From: Ifrita kowaldi
Lineage: Eukaryota; Chordata; Aves; Passeriformes; Cinclosomatidae
Length of the DNA stretch: 64,000 bases
Reading direction: 5' to 3'
NCBI GenBank assembly: GCA_013398055.1
Contig: VZRS01015033.1
Span: forward strand, 124,001-188,000
The translations under genes were made by a program, and so were the position numbers. Under the pieces are notes generated by a model, which saw nothing but the letters and a program-made list of their open reading frames with translations, did no database searches and was not told the DNA's origin. This document shows positions 15,001-28,861 of the stretch, one piece after another (position 1 is the stretch's first letter; every line of letters starts with the position of its first letter).

Positions 15001-17504
15001 CTAACCAATAAGCACCAATTAGCACAAATTTCACGACTATTTTTCTTGGGTTTTTTTCCTTCCTATAAATCTCATCGGCATGCTAGATTTTATTGCGACT
15101 TGGAAAAAAAAAATCCACATACTGGTTTTCTACACGAGCTATCCACTTCAAATCAACTATTAAAAAATGTTACCTTCATTGTTGCCTTGCATATTTATGA
15201 TTTTTAAAACAAAAGCCAGTGTCAAGAATAATCTATCTCAGTGCAGAGAAGCTGCTCCATTCAAACTGTATCTCCACACACTGTGATTTGGATTTATTCA
15301 AAACTCTGCTTACAGGCATTCCATGATCACACACATTTCTTTTTGACCCCATACCCTCCACTAGAAGGTGTGTTAGGCTATCTTCAGTAAAACATGGATG
15401 CTGTGACAACAACCTGGAATGAAGTAAGTGCAGATGCAGTGATTTGTACATTACACTGCGTATCAACTGCCAATAATACAAACACTTTCTCTCAAACAAT
15501 ACATGACTGCAGGCAATCCAGTATTTGCTGAACTCTGGAAGGCACGTGAAATTTCAAATAAAAGTTCTGCATTTTTATATCCCTAAATACTGTGGCCTAA
15601 AGCCTAAATTAAGTATCTTAAATTCTTCTCTTCCCTTGCATAGGTGTTTTCTGAATTATCAAGACTGAAATGCAACCCTTTCTATTCCTGTAGAAGAACA
15701 GTATACAAACTTCATGCTGGAAGGCACCTGTAGCACAGGGTTTCAGACTGCAACTACTGACAGCTACTACTTCACCTACATAACTTCCTAGGACAAGGAG
15801 ACAGCTCCTTTATGCATGGCTGATGCATGGCTGTTGATTCATATGCAATACTGTACATACAATTTAAGACTGTACAATCACAAAACAGAGTGTTATTAAA
15901 CAAAAATACTGACTTGACTTTTGCAAGGAAGGATTGCTAACATAATGCTACATGAACAGATATGTCTTTTTATTTCACCAGCAATTTCAGTTAGAATTTA
16001 CTGCATCATATAATTACACTACAATTTGTTTGCTTGAACTGATCATTTTTCTAATGAAATATGCTTTCCAAGAAGCAAATATATACATTTATTCGTTTGC
16101 TGCAAAGCCATGATAGAGAGCCTGTAATTCTCTTTATTTGTGAAGTTGGACATTAATGTTTTCTATTTCCACGTCCCATAAATTCAGATAGCAGACTATC
16201 TAGCTCCAGACCTCATACTGCCTAATGAGTTTTTTTACATTTTGTGCTTTCTCATTTTTATTTTATTTAAGAAACAACAATTTTTCTTCTTACCAAGCAT
16301 ACTACGAGGTCCATCGTGGTGAACTATAGTCTAAATAGGGTAAAAGCTCTTGCTTTCAGTACCATGTAACATCACCAGGCAGTATTTGACTCCTGTAACA
16401 TTATGGGTTGCTCCCTTAAAAATGCAACTGATGGACTAAGATTCCTTTTTCCCATTTAGTGTACAATAATTTCTGAGACATACTTCTCCAAGACTTCAAA
16501 CACTCTATCAACCACCTGATTAGAAGCTTCCTGTCTCTTTATTAAATTAAAATTTTCTTTTCCACTTCTATTGGCAGCCAAAAATCTTCTGAGAAATGTG
16601 TAAAAGATAATTGTACATCAAGTTAAAAGCATCTAGCTCACTTTAAAGCACGAAAAAGTTCCATATGGAGTCATTTTGTAGACATAAAACTGATACATGG
16701 GAAAGCCAGCATCAAACCTCTCTTTCTAATGGCATTGTTGTGCAGCTACATAAAACTCTATAGGTCAAAATTATCTTAAAGGTTGCACAAATATACTTGC
16801 ACATGCAAAGAGAGGCAGGATAGCTATCTTTTTTTTTCCTGACAAAAAGCCTGAATACTGTCAATTCTTTATTTTTAATATTAAAAACATATGTTAAAAT
16901 CTGTTTTTCTGATGCTTCTGTTGAAGAATATTGGTATGAATTGACAGTAGCTGTTACCATTAACGGAAACAAAAAGTCAAATCAAACAAAAAAGACTGGT
17001 AATTTAGATGTCAATAAAGACACTGCCTAATCAAAGAATAAACACTTCTTGGATCAATTAGTTATGTTGCAATTTAAACTTACTGCAGGGTCCAACGTTG
17101 AAAGCAAAGCAAAGGGGGAGTGAAATGTCATTAATGATTCAGATAATTTAAAATAAAAAAGACCATAAAGAGGACAACTTAATCCAAATTTTTTCAGGTA
17201 ATGGACCAATTACTAATTACTACTGGCACTGAAACACAGAAAAAGAGAGTAAGTAGCGCATGTTCCTCATGAAAATCTGACTTGATCAGAAGATGTTCCT
17301 CAACATAAATCAACCCACTTCAAAGAATTAATATTTCATTACCTCTCAGCAGCTAAAGGGACAGGAAAACTTCTGACATGAAATGCAAGTTCCATCACTT
17401 CTCTGCAGATTAGCAGCCAATTGCTAAGACCAGATTTTTTTTCACATATATAAAATGCTATTTGGAGATGCTTTGCAAACACAAATCTGTTTTCCAAGCT
17501 CTGA
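6085..17504. other. Unique AT-rich DNA, no gene seen
   Basis: Scanned for transposon signatures, exons and RNA genes; only simple repeats stand out. The segment 8541-8861 has an open frame of 106 codons, but its composition and lack of any recognisable domain argue against a gene. A locally GC-richer part (about 10130-10300 and 12200-12600) has no coding signature that I can support. Confidence 0.55.
9673..9712 (+). repeat. AT inverted repeat followed by poly-C (13 C)
   Basis: TTATAATT, a short A spacer and AATTATAA form a perfect 8-bp inverted repeat. A 13-C tract (9700-9712) follows immediately. It could form a cruciform next to a C-run. No function is implied by the sequence alone. Confidence 0.75.
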
Positions 17505-17843
17505 AAATCACAGAAGTATAGAATCATTTAGGTTGGAAAAGACCTTGAAGACCATCAACCATTAGCCTAACATTGCCAGGTTCACCACTAAACCACATTC
17601 CTAAGGATCCCTCCAAGGATGCTGACTTGACTGGTTCCCTGATCATTCTGTTCTAATATTCGACAACCCTTCCCGTGTAGAAATTTTTCCTGATACCCAA
17701 TCTAAATCCCCTCCAGCACAACTTGAGGCCATTTCCTCTTGTCCTGTCAGTTGTTACTTGGGAGATTAATCCCCACCTTGCTAAACCCACTTTTGGGTAG
17801 TTGTAGAGAACCCCTGAGCCTCCTGTTCTCCAGGCTAAACAAC
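17505..17843 (-). repeat. CR1 LINE fragment with 3' end
   Basis: The plus strand begins with the complement of the CR1 3' tail (ATAGAATCATTTAGGTTGG) and runs through typical minus-strand CR1 text (GAGGCCATTTCCTCTTGTCC, TTCTCCAGGCTAAACAAC). It is 5'-truncated, as usual for CR1. It differs in sequence from the copy at 1-198, so it probably belongs to another CR1 subfamily. Confidence 0.9.
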
Positions 17844-20800
17844 TAACTTGGACGTATAGCAAAGCTCCCACCCGAAACCATTTGCCAGAGTGTCCCGGTG
17901 GGTAGACATACAATAGTGTTTATTTCAAAAGTGTTCTCCTGACCCTAGGTTAAATGTCCTGAAATCCTTTGCTGACTGTGCTCTTTCCCACTGCTATCAA
18001 AGTATCCCTGAGTGAGAACATTTATTTCTTTAGAACGAAACCAGTAAAAATTGAAGTAAAGGACCACAACTCATGCATTCTAACCACAAACAGGCATTTA
18101 GTCCCTAGGATCAGATTAGACCTGGTTAAAGCAAAAAACCCCACCCTTGACCATGGACATTGGGTTCTCTGCACCTCCTGTTTTACCCTACAGACCCACT
18201 CCCATTCATGGTATTTGCTAAGTTAGAAACAGCCTTTGTCTGCACTGCCCCACCTATAATCACACGGATAATAATTATTAACTATATGGAGGTGACAGAG
18301 TGACTGATCAGCTAGTGGATGAGTAGCATTTTGAAAATCTGCAGTGTTGTGTAGCTATTCCCTCTTATTACAAACATTCTTGTGCTCATACCATCCAAAA
18401 AAACAACAGTGTATAAACAAGAATCAATCCAGAACATCCCTGGTTTCTCCAAAGTACAACTTTGCTCCAGTTGCTGAAGCCACTCTGGTGAAGCAGGTTT
18501 ATTTCATGAAACTTAACAATGATCTGACATGTTCACTCAGAGTACATGCATTGATTATAGTTAGGATGCTGTTCAGTTCAGCAGAAGTCTGCCTGTGGTA
18601 ATACAAGCCTGTCCATATAGCATAAGCTTTTCTATGTCTTAAAAGGTTATTCAGTATTTATCAGTCAGGATCCAAAACCCCATGAACAACTAAATTACTC
18701 CTCAATAACACTGCTATACACAACAGAAGCAACAACTACCTACTGTTGTTCTCATGGATCTCCTACTTATTTATTCTTGCTTAATAAAACCAAAGACAAT
18801 TTAAAGAATTTATTAATGAGTACTTTTGAGATTGCCATTTCATTAATTACTATCTTTTATGTTTCATTTTGGCACCGTACTTACGCTTCCAGAGTTCCTT
18901 ACCTCCCAGGCTCTGCAGTGTGGCAATAGCCCCTCTAGAGGGGCTCACCTGAGGAGGCAGTCTACCAGAGCAAGCCCGGCATAAAGTGTGAGGACATTTT
19001 CTCTGCTTCAAAATACAACTATAGGAGAAAATAACCCCTTCTACTTCAAACAGCTTTCTGCTTAGCTTAGTCACACAGTACACAGAAGAACTTTAATCAC
19101 CTTCTCTTGTTTGGCCAAATCAGTTCAAACTCTCAGTTTCAACCTCTCAAGAAAGATAACTTGCTCACTGCCATGTATCGTGCATCCCTGGGCCGAAAAG
19201 CAGGATGCATCATCAGATGAAGGAAGCAAAGTGGTTACGCTCTGACCCTTGATCAAAAGTTAGTCTCAGCTTCTGATCATGCCAGTTCTACCTATTTACC
19301 CACATGCTTACTCATTCACTCTATTCTCTCAGGGCTTCTATATCAGGTCAAAGGGCTAATTAGTACTTCAGTGCTTGCTAGCAGAGGTCACAGTTCTCTC
19401 CAGGAACCCTGCAATCTCTCTAAACAGATTCTTCACCTCCACAGTATGTCATGACAGACATACACAATCAGGTGTCCAAGCATGCCAAAAGTTGCAGTGT
19501 GAGAAACCAGTAACTGAAGAAACTAGATGTACTGCAAATAAATTATTGAATTTCAGTGCCCCTAGACAGATGTTTAGAGGAGTGACAGGACCTTTCATGT
19601 ACACATTCAAAAATATTAGTCAAAATTACTTCCAAATACTAGTATACTTAGACCAAATAAAAGAGAACATTAAAATACATTTCACAGTAAGGTTTTTCAG
19701 AAAAAAATGAATAACTGGTGCCATCCAAAACATAAGTACCTGATTGTACATGATAGAAAGAATGAAAAGGAACTTCTATTAATAGTTACTTTTTATGGAA
19801 TTGTAACAAGATGTTCCCAAGATATTTAAATGATAAGTTTAGTTCCGACATTTAAGCAATATTGGCTAAGACATTAAAATCTTATTACTCCTAGGCATGC
19901 ATTTCCAGTCCAATGTAAACTAAAATCTGCCTCCTTAATAGCATTGCTACCTTAGTCTCTTTTCCATCTCAGTGTATAAACTGGTGGATGTGCTAGAGGG
20001 GGAAACAGCATCACCTATGAAAGTAACAACTACTGCCTTTCCACTTTCTTGACTTGAAAATTTAGTTTCAGTATGACACTTTTCCAAATAGAAGAGCTAT
20101 TGCATGAAGGTAAGATAATGATCCATGAAGCCCTGAGTTAAAGCCTTGTCATTTAGGAAAGAATCATGCAGCATGACCCAAACTCTAATGATTATTTTAA
20201 GTGGATCACAGAAAACCAGCAAAGTTGGCAACATGCTGTCATTCCCTGGTAATTTACAGCATCAGAAGCACTACAAAGTAAATGTGAAGAAAAAAAGAAA
20301 AAACCCAACCCTAGATCAGTCTGAATCATGATTTTGTTTGAGAAATGATGATATGGATTAATTAATTGATCCAGGAATAATGCCTGGTGTCATTTCCAGC
20401 ATCATCCTGAAATGCAATTCGTAACACTCTAATTACAAAGAGATTACTGGGAAGAGCAAGCAGCTCAGGATACTTCGTTACAGAGATACCATTAACTTAA
20501 GAAAAAGAGGAAATACTCCTAGGTGACTTTCATGTCACAACACAGAATCACAAAAATAATCTACCTTGCTTGCTGATGGATTTGAAGGGCTGCCTGAAAC
20601 TGATAAAAATATTACTGTGAAAGCAATAGATTTCAGAATTTGCATTGTGAGTTGTTCACGGAGGCTTTCTGCTTCAAGAAAACTTCATCAGAGAATCATT
20701 TTCCCTCTCTCTGTGAAAGAGGATTCATTAATAAGGCAACTGAGTCCAAAAGGAGAATGGCAGAAAGGTTTCTTTTTCATCTACAATTCATTTACATCTG

Positions 20801-23144
20801 CAAAATTGTAAATTTCATTTACAATTGCAAACCTGAGATATTTCAAAATACCTCCATTGAAGGGGGCTGGTTTGTTTTGTTTTCTGGGGTTTGTTTGTTT
20901 TTCTGAGGATGTGTTCTTTTTTTTCTTCTTTTTGGTTTTGTTGGCCTTTTTTTTTTAAACATACCTTATTCTCAGGGTAGGTGGGTAAGACCAAAAGACA
21001 AACCTTCATAGGAAACAAAGGCTTTTGTACACTTAAAGCAGACTATTAAGAAAGGACAGGGAAAAAGATAATCCAGCATTCAAACTGCTTTTGCCTTCTT
21101 TTCATTTATTGGTTTTCACAAGGAAAGAAAAGAAAATAGCATATCCCCAAACAGCTGACTCATTACTGGAATAATCTCAGGAGAGTGTGGAAAACAACTT
21201 GCCATCATTTGATTTTACAGGTTAAGATGCAAAGAAATTCTAAATGTTGAGAGCTCCAAAGACAACCAAAATCCAAGACCAAACAAATAAAACCCCAACA
21301 CTACACAGTGTTATGACAAGAGAAAAATAAACCCAGGAGTCGATTTTTAGAAAATAATATTGAAAGTAACATTTTTAGAAAGTAACAGCAAAGTGCCAAG
21401 CACAACTACATATTCACTTGCTAAGGTCCAGCCTGCCTCAAGGATTTCACTGCCTAGTTTCCATAGGAGCACGGAGCATCAGTCTTTAAAAACAGAGATG
21501 TACGGATGGGCCAAGGTTCCCACTCCAGCGCAGCCTGACAGATGTCCCATGTCTCCCTAACTGCACTGCATGAGATGTTTTACTGTAAGACCATGCCAGT
21601 ATCTCCATTTCTCCCTGCAGCACAGCCAAGGCAGACAGACCTAAGGTGTGCTTCACAGCCTCCCGCACACTTCACTGTTCCAGATATCAGAGTCATCAGT
21701 GGACATCAAGACAGCAGATGCTTTAAGGTACTGGGGATGGGACACTGGAGATGTGATGTACCACATCTCCGAACTGTAGGGTACAGGCTTATCTTCAAAC
21801 ACTAGCTAGGAGGGGTGTTCTTAAGGAAAGCAATAAGGACATGGGAATAGGACTGTTGCTTTCGAAGTGGGTCCTTCTCTGCACACAAGCCTCTATCCTG
21901 CCCCACCATTCCCACAAATCCCCTAAGGGAAGCCACCAGGCCCTCTAGCAGGCATCCACATACTAAAGAGTGAAGTCCTGCCAGCTTAGACAGTAAAGCT
22001 CTGCCAAGAGCCAAGACAGGCGCTGGCTGCTCTGCTACTCCAGTACCTGGCCCGAGCATGGCAGGGCTACAGACTGGCATTACGTGCACTTCTTCCTTAT
22101 TCCCAATCTCATCAACCTCGACTGGACAGACTGATTATTTTAAGAAGTTATTTATACGTATTTTAGATTACATGTATTTGGTGCACAGTACCTTTGTAGA
22201 GAATCACAAGTCTTACCCATTTCTTTCTTTCATGAATGTACACACTGAGAATTAACATCCATCCTTGCAAATAATCTTCTGACTTCGCAGTACACTTCTA
22301 CTTCAGTGATAAGTATTGCGAGGGTAGGAGAAGAGACTATTTTTCCTCCTGCTACTTTATCTAGAAATAATTTGTCTTTTGCAAAAGGAATTTGTTGACA
22401 GCAGACTGAGCATCCTTTTGAGTACGGACGAAACAACTGAATTTGTGATCACATTCACAAATTTGCCACTTACCAGGATGCTCTGGTACTGACCCGGGCT
22501 TATGTGCACAGTTAGCATCATGCACCTAGTTCACACGTGCTGTCAGGACATTGCCAATGTGAGTGAATCCAAGTTGGAAGGTATCAATCCTGCTGTGTCT
22601 ACTTAGTTTATAGTAATGTGTCAAACCCCTAAATCCACAACTACCCTACATAACGATGCATAATGATGTGACGTTACCAGGAGCACTGACACTGAATCAG
22701 GCCCAGAGGCCCCTCAGCCTGCCATCAACTGCTTGAAGCTACAGCCTGTGTCAATCCTGCAGCTATTCAGGAATCAGCTGAAAGACAGCCCTGTATCAGC
22801 CCACAGTTCAGGGTAACGAGCTATCTTGCTGGCTTCCCAGACAGACTTAAGCTGCAAAGGTGGCTACTCCGGGAAAAGCATGCTGGCATACTGCCACTGG
22901 AAGACTTCTGAACTGCGAAACTAACATTTTCACTGATTTCCCCTCAGGTAACTGGTCACAGTCATCCAGCACTACCTACAAAATAATTCTTTGTACACCT
23001 ATAACCACTGCTAAGTGAGTGTAGCATAATGAAATGTAAATCCCATAGGATTTCCCCCACATTTTATGATTAAAGGTCAAGGTGAACTGGTGACTCAGTC
23101 GATCCATGTCCGCAAGGTGACGCTACAACATAGTCAATGTACTT
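17844..23144. other. Unique DNA, no gene seen
   Basis: No transposon or exon recognised. A T-rich low-complexity stretch at 20867-20960 is listed separately. A GC-richer part around 18880-18970 has splice-donor-like sites on the minus strand, but I cannot support an exon there. Confidence 0.55.
20867..20960 (+). repeat. T/G-rich low-complexity tract
   Basis: Repeated TTTG and TTTTC units with several T homopolymers. Unique sequence resumes after about 20960. Confidence 0.75.
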
Positions 23145-23598
23145 CACAGAATCATGAATTGGTTGAGGTCAGAAGGGATCTCAAGCAGGGCCACAACAAG
23201 CTGCTCAGGATCACGTGTAGACATTTTTTTAGTATCTTTTCAGAAGGGATATGCCACAACTGCCCTGGGCAACTGGTGCCAATGCTCAGTCATCCTCATA
23301 GTGAAAAAGTTTTTCCTGATGTTCAGAATCTCCTGTGTTTCAGCCTCTGCCCACTGCCTCTTGCCCTATCATTGGGCATCACTGAAAACAGCCTGGCTCT
23401 GTCCTCTTTGCACCTTGCCTTTGGGTACTTGTATACATTGGTAAGATCCCTCCCTGAGTCTTTTCTCCTGGCTGAACAGTCCTAGCTCTCTAAGCATTTC
23501 GTTACAGTAGAGTATTCAAGTCCCTTCATTACCTCAGACACTCCTTGCCTGAATCCTTCCAGAAGCTCCACACCTACCTCTCTTGTACTGGCGAGCTT
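23145..23598 (-). repeat. CR1 LINE fragment with 3' end
   Basis: Starts with the CR1 tail complement (CACAGAATCATGAATTGG) and continues with TCAGAAGGGATCTCAAGCAG, CTGGGCAACTGGTGCCAATG and CTTGTACTGGCGAGC, all CR1-like on the minus strand. It is about 450 bp, 5'-truncated and moderately diverged. The open frames of 96 and 139 codons lying over it are artefacts of this repeat. Confidence 0.85.
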
Positions 23599-26500
23599 AA
23601 CCTCAAACTCACTGCCCACCAGGCAGAAGGACAAGAGAGCTACGTGCTCTCTCTACTAGACAAGGAAATGTTTTCCCCAGAGTGTTCAGGCTGCATCTGC
23701 GTCAGTACAGTGTCAAGTCCTGACTGTGCTTCAGATGTGTTAACACACATCTGAAAATTATGTGAAAACTTGTGGGCTCCATAGGTACACAAGAAAACAC
23801 AGTCCCTCGCAGGTAAGAAGTGGTCCTATGGGCCTCAAATTCTCATTTTTTAAGATTTAATCTATTCATGGAAGTCTGACACCTAGATGAGGGTAAGAGG
23901 AAGAAAGTACCCTGTAAGCATATTAGACTATTCCAACTGCAGTTAAGTCCTGGAACATCCAGTTCTTCCTTGATAACAAGAAGCACTCACTTTCTAAGGA
24001 TAAATCCAATTCCTCCGCAGAAGATGCTGAAGTCCTTACAGCAGGCCTCTAGGACCAGTGTTCCTCAAGGTGCAGCCTAAAACTGTTTCCATATTTCACA
24101 CAAGAGCTAAGCAGCTGCTACCAGCAGTCACCAAGCATTGACCCTTACACGAAAGCACTGGTGTACAGTCTGTAAAGTTCTACAGTGATCCCAAAGTGGA
24201 TGAGCCATGACCGCTGTGCCTGCAGTACACAGAAGAAGCCTGCAGGTACCCTGAGGCATAGGCACAGACTATTTCATTACACTGTTCAAAGGGATTGCTC
24301 AACACTATTTAATAGAAATAATGACAGCAATATGGTACGTGTGCCTGAAGTACACTCCATCAGACTAATTACTCTGAGTGTTGTAAATCATAGATACCTA
24401 AACCCCCAACATTTATCATCCTGACACCAAGTTTAAACATTTCTGTGCTATATCAGAAGAAAACAGAAAAACCTGGAGGTGAACTCTTGGACAGGCAAAG
24501 AATACTCAACAGAGTTCTGTGCTGGGGACTAGTCACTGGACTTCTGTGGAAGATGGAAGTTGCAGAATTTGGGCAATTTTCATTATTAGAAGAGAGAGTA
24601 AAGCATTCTGAAAGGCAAGTTGGCCAGACAGGTCAGAGTATCCTTGCACTGCTGAAAGTGAAGGGGAGGATGGGGAGACAAGTGCACTTATTTAGCAGAA
24701 AAATCGAAGAAGGATTAAAATTAAATGAACAATCAAATAAAATGGAGAGGTTGAACTGTATGTGCAAACATTCTAGATAGGTGATAAGCCCACAGAATTG
24801 CTGATATATTGATGCAGATTTGAAGAAGGAGGTATAACTAAAGAAAATATTTATGCAAGTTGAAATTCAGTGGTTGGCTTTACATTATACTTCAGAATTG
24901 GCTGGCAGACAGCAATCTTTATACTTCTGGTTTAAATTCTAATAAGGAAAAATTGAAACAAAAGCTGATGCCACAGCAGATGACAGCTAATGTGACAGAC
25001 AAGCAAGTGAGGCTCCTCCAACACTTTCATGAAAAGGGAGAAGTATAATCTCCTAAGGCCATGTAACTGATGCTAATGGTCTCAAGCAAATTATCTTGGT
25101 ATTTCTGCAAGTTTAAAATTTGTGATTCCTAAACCAGAAAAGCATCACACAGAAATACCTCTAAAGAAAAGGAGCATGTGACAGAACCACAGTCAAAAGT
25201 AACTGCAGGAACATATGATTACGACTGTACACCATTTGCTATGTGTAAGTGAAAGAAGTTCAACACCAGTAGTAGACGCATGTTATAGGCACATTGTGTT
25301 CATGAGAGCAAAAATCTGACAGAATTAGAAGTGTAAATAACTGGATTTAGATTTAAAACAGGAACAACTGGGAGTCATTTCAGAACATTTTATGAAGTAG
25401 CCTAGACAGTCACACTTGAAACAAAGAAAAAAGAAAAATGAAAACCAATAAAACCAGCTTGGATAAGAGAGGAGGTAAAAGAAGAAAACTGAAATAGGTA
25501 AGCCAAAAACATGGGAAAACTCAACCATTTTTAAGAGAAAAAGTCAAATTATGACCTCCGGGGCTCCACACAAGACCTCACTTTTTTTTTTAATGACGAA
25601 ACACACCGGTCCCTCACAAAACTGCTGCAGTAGAATACTTAATATTTATTAACACAGAAAAAGACCCACGCAATTTTCAAAATTTTCTTGTTTGCTTTTA
25701 GGGAAGCACAGACCACATTTGCAATGACAATGAAAGAATACCCACTGAAGACAAACAATATAGAGGATTTATTCAAGTTAGAGTGTCAGTCAGAGGGTCC
25801 AAAGGTTTTAGAAGGACTGGCTAGGAAGGCATACTGACTTGAAACTCTTGAACTGTCACCCCAAAAAACCCGAAGGGTGGAAAATGGATGAGGGAAAGAG
25901 ATTGCATACCAATACCTATGGAGTTACAATATTCAGATGGTATGCTGTACAAAGTCAGTGGTTTTGAAGAACTAGACATCTGCTAAGCAACTGATCATAC
26001 AACAAACCAACACAGCATACATTAAGTAACAGTTGTTTAAACAGTTAAGTAGTAAACTACACAAGCAAAAGTCCTCAACAGACAACTGCCTTCCAAACAG
26101 GATTCCAACAATATTAAGACTTAAAAAAACCTTAAAAATCTTCACCCATGAGGTAAAATAAAACCATGAAATTACTACTGACAGTACTTTGTAGGTGATG
26201 CAAAAGCTGTGAACTGGTAAACAATGACGATGATACGATGCTGAAAAGTATATTAGACTAGCCTATAAAACAGAAAGAGGCAAACATTCTGCATCCAAAC
26301 GCTGTTAAATATAAACTTGTTAAACAATGACTAAACCCACCCTAAAAAGCAATTATTTCGAAAAGCATTTAAGTTACAGCAGTCATCTAAACATGAGTAG
26401 TTTAATGTCATGGCTCAGTAGGCTGTTACACTCCTTGAACACACCTCAACAGTGGTATTTCAACTAGCAGGACTTACATACTTGTCATAAAAACAATATA

Positions 26501-28216
26501 CACATCACTGTTCAATTCTCATGATCTGTACTTCAGTACTGACCTTGAGTTGGAAAGAAGTCAAAAACCAGCTACAAAAACAATTAAAGGATCATAAAAT
26601 CCAGTCTACAGTTACAAAGTTAGAATTGAACTATGGAACAATCCAGACTGAGTCCCAAGATACTGGAGTATTTTCTTTCTATCCTCGAAGCTGATAACCA
26701 ATGTAATGTAATGTTCATGATTTTGATGAACTTAAAAAAAATGAGTAGTGCAGTTATTTTATTTCTTATGCTTTATCTAATATCAGAAAACAAATTCCAC
26801 AACAAATAAAGAAAGAGCTTATCAGACAGGTTGCTGGCATTTTGTGCAACCATGTATTCTGGTTCAAAAAACCACATACCACCCTTTCAAAGGACACACA
26901 CACACACAACAGAAAACCCCATCAAAAATACCCACAAAAAGAAACCTTTCCAAACCCACAAACAAGCCTGAGTTATTGACCACAGTGATATATACAATTA
27001 ATGTCACTATACCTAAACTATAGTCTAGATTAGTAGGTTGAAACACTGTTTTACATAAGACAGTTATACTCAGTCAACAAATAAACATTTGTCTTGCTTA
27101 TGGCTCTGTTTTGACTACTTCCCCAGCATTTTGATCCTCTGTGCACCTAAAAAAGTTGCAAAGAAATGGGACGGTATTAGAAAACTCCATGTCACCAAGC
27201 AGAAGTAGCTTGGTATCATGTAAACAAGACAAAACAAACAGACAGAATGTGATGACATGTTTCTCCAGCTATAGATCATTCCAGAAAATACTGTCATTCC
27301 TTGAAAATAAAAACAACTAAAATATAAAGCAAAAGCATTACCAAGTATTTTCATGATAGTTTTTTCCCCTATAAGCTATTCTAACAAAATACTATGTCCT
27401 AGCAGCCTGACAAGTCATATAGTCATACATCGTAACTTTGTGTAATTACGAGTTTAAAAAAACCCCACCATATTTTGTCATTTTAAACAACAAAAAGACT
27501 ATCTCCTCCTGCTTTACTGATTTTATATTATTTAATGGGAAATCTCTATAGCCAAAAATTGCAATGAAAATATTTATATCTATCCTTGTCAGTTCACTAC
27601 ATGAAATTGTAGACCAAAAAAGTCTGTAAATCAAAACATTCAGACAAAGTATTTTCTGAGAACAACCAAATGAAAACTGCACTAATAAAACTAAAGTGGT
27701 TGTAAATTTACAAAACAAAACAAACAAACAAACAAAAAACCAAAACCAAGCTCAAGACTGTCATTACCCAGAGATTGTTAGTGTCATACATTTCTTCAAG
27801 AAAACAATTTAAAGGCATACAGACTAACTTCACTGTTCAGCATCAGAGGCTTGCATTTTGTGAAGGGAACACAGCCACAATTAAGCTATTAGCAAATTCT
27901 GCTCATGTTGTATATCTAGTTTTAGTTCAGAGGCCAAAATCTTCAGAGATTACTATGAGTCTAGTTCTAAACCCTAATTAAATCTAGTAATTAATAGGAG
28001 TGTATTATTATGCTGTGGAGCCAAACACAGTAACAAAATCACAGTGAATCCGAATTCACTGTTATCTTGTCTGGCAGGTAAGAGGCAAGGATGAATGCAA
28101 TTAAGTAAATAAATCCCAAGAGAACAAAAATTGTTCTGCTTCTGGATTTCTATGAACACCAACGGTATTAAAATCCAGGTTTAAAGGATTGAGAGATAAG
28201 CCATTTTACTGATGCT
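23599..28216. other. Unique DNA, no gene seen
   Basis: No exon, RNA gene or transposon recognised. A short CA run occurs at about 26892-26908, and a CAAA-type run at 27711-27747. Confidence 0.55.
27711..27747 (+). repeat. (CAAA)n-type simple repeat
   Basis: Tandem CAAA and CAAAA units, slightly irregular. Confidence 0.85.
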
Positions 28217-28405
28217 AACTGTGGGGATGGTGGGGCACTGGCAGAGGTTGCCCAGAGAATCTGTGAATGCTCCATCCCTGGCAGTGTTCAAGGCCAGGCT
28301 GGGTGGGGCACTGAGCAACCTGGTCTAGTGCAAGGTCTCTGACCATGGCAGGTGGGCTGGACCTTTCAGATCCTTTCCCACTCAAACCATTCTGTGATTC
28401 TATGA
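28217..28405 (+). repeat. CR1 LINE 3' fragment
   Basis: Sense-oriented CR1 3' end: GGCAGAGGTTGCCCAGAGAA, CATCCCTGGCAGTGTTCAAG, AACCTGGTCTAGTGCAAGG, finishing in the typical tail CATTCTGTGATTCTATGA. Severely 5'-truncated (about 190 bp). It lies about 460 bp from a CR1 in the opposite orientation (28862-30078). Confidence 0.92.
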
Positions 28406-28753
28406 AGCATGCTGTTAGCCAATTTAAAGAAATACAGTAATTCCAGTGAATCTTTGTTCTGTTTGTAGAAAATACCTGGTTCTATGTTTAGATGAAAGCA
28501 AATTTACTCCTAAATTGTCTGTTCCGCCTTTCTGTGAAATAAGCTGCTAAACCAGGAGAGACAGTCACCTAAATGAAATCCATCTTTGCATCAGTCAGCG
28601 TAAATGTTTATTAACTTCTTTAGTTTATTTACCAATTCAATGCTGAGATAAACAGGAAATGGAACACAGTACGAAACAAAACTCTTTTTTTTTCCTCAAT
28701 ATTCTCTTCCTACCAAGAAAAACAGAAGTATGTTTAGGTGCATATTGTGTTTT

Positions 28754-28770
28754 GGGGGGGAGGGGGGGGG
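28754..28770 (+). repeat. G-run (7 G, A, 9 G)
   Basis: Two adjacent G homopolymers separated by one A. They could fold as a G-quadruplex, though nothing in the context ties them to a promoter. Confidence 0.9.
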
Positions 28771-28861
28771 AAATGTGTAAAGCATTGTTCTTACAGCTAT
28801 CAAGTTAGGAAGATGTACAACAGCTTTAACTCCAGGAAATTACTTATTACCAAAGCAGTCC

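Noticed and set aside
18850..19083. Minus-strand 77-codon frame with CPHTLCRAC and splice-like sites (CAG|GTGAGC, GAG|GTAAGG)
   Set aside because: Two donor-like words but no convincing acceptor plus branch region, no known domain, and a Cys pattern too short to call a zinc finger. Worth only a conservation check.
26195..26260. Possible C/D-box snoRNA (GATGATAC and CTGA-like words)
   Set aside because: No terminal stem and box spacing not as expected; short motifs arise by chance in AT-rich DNA.
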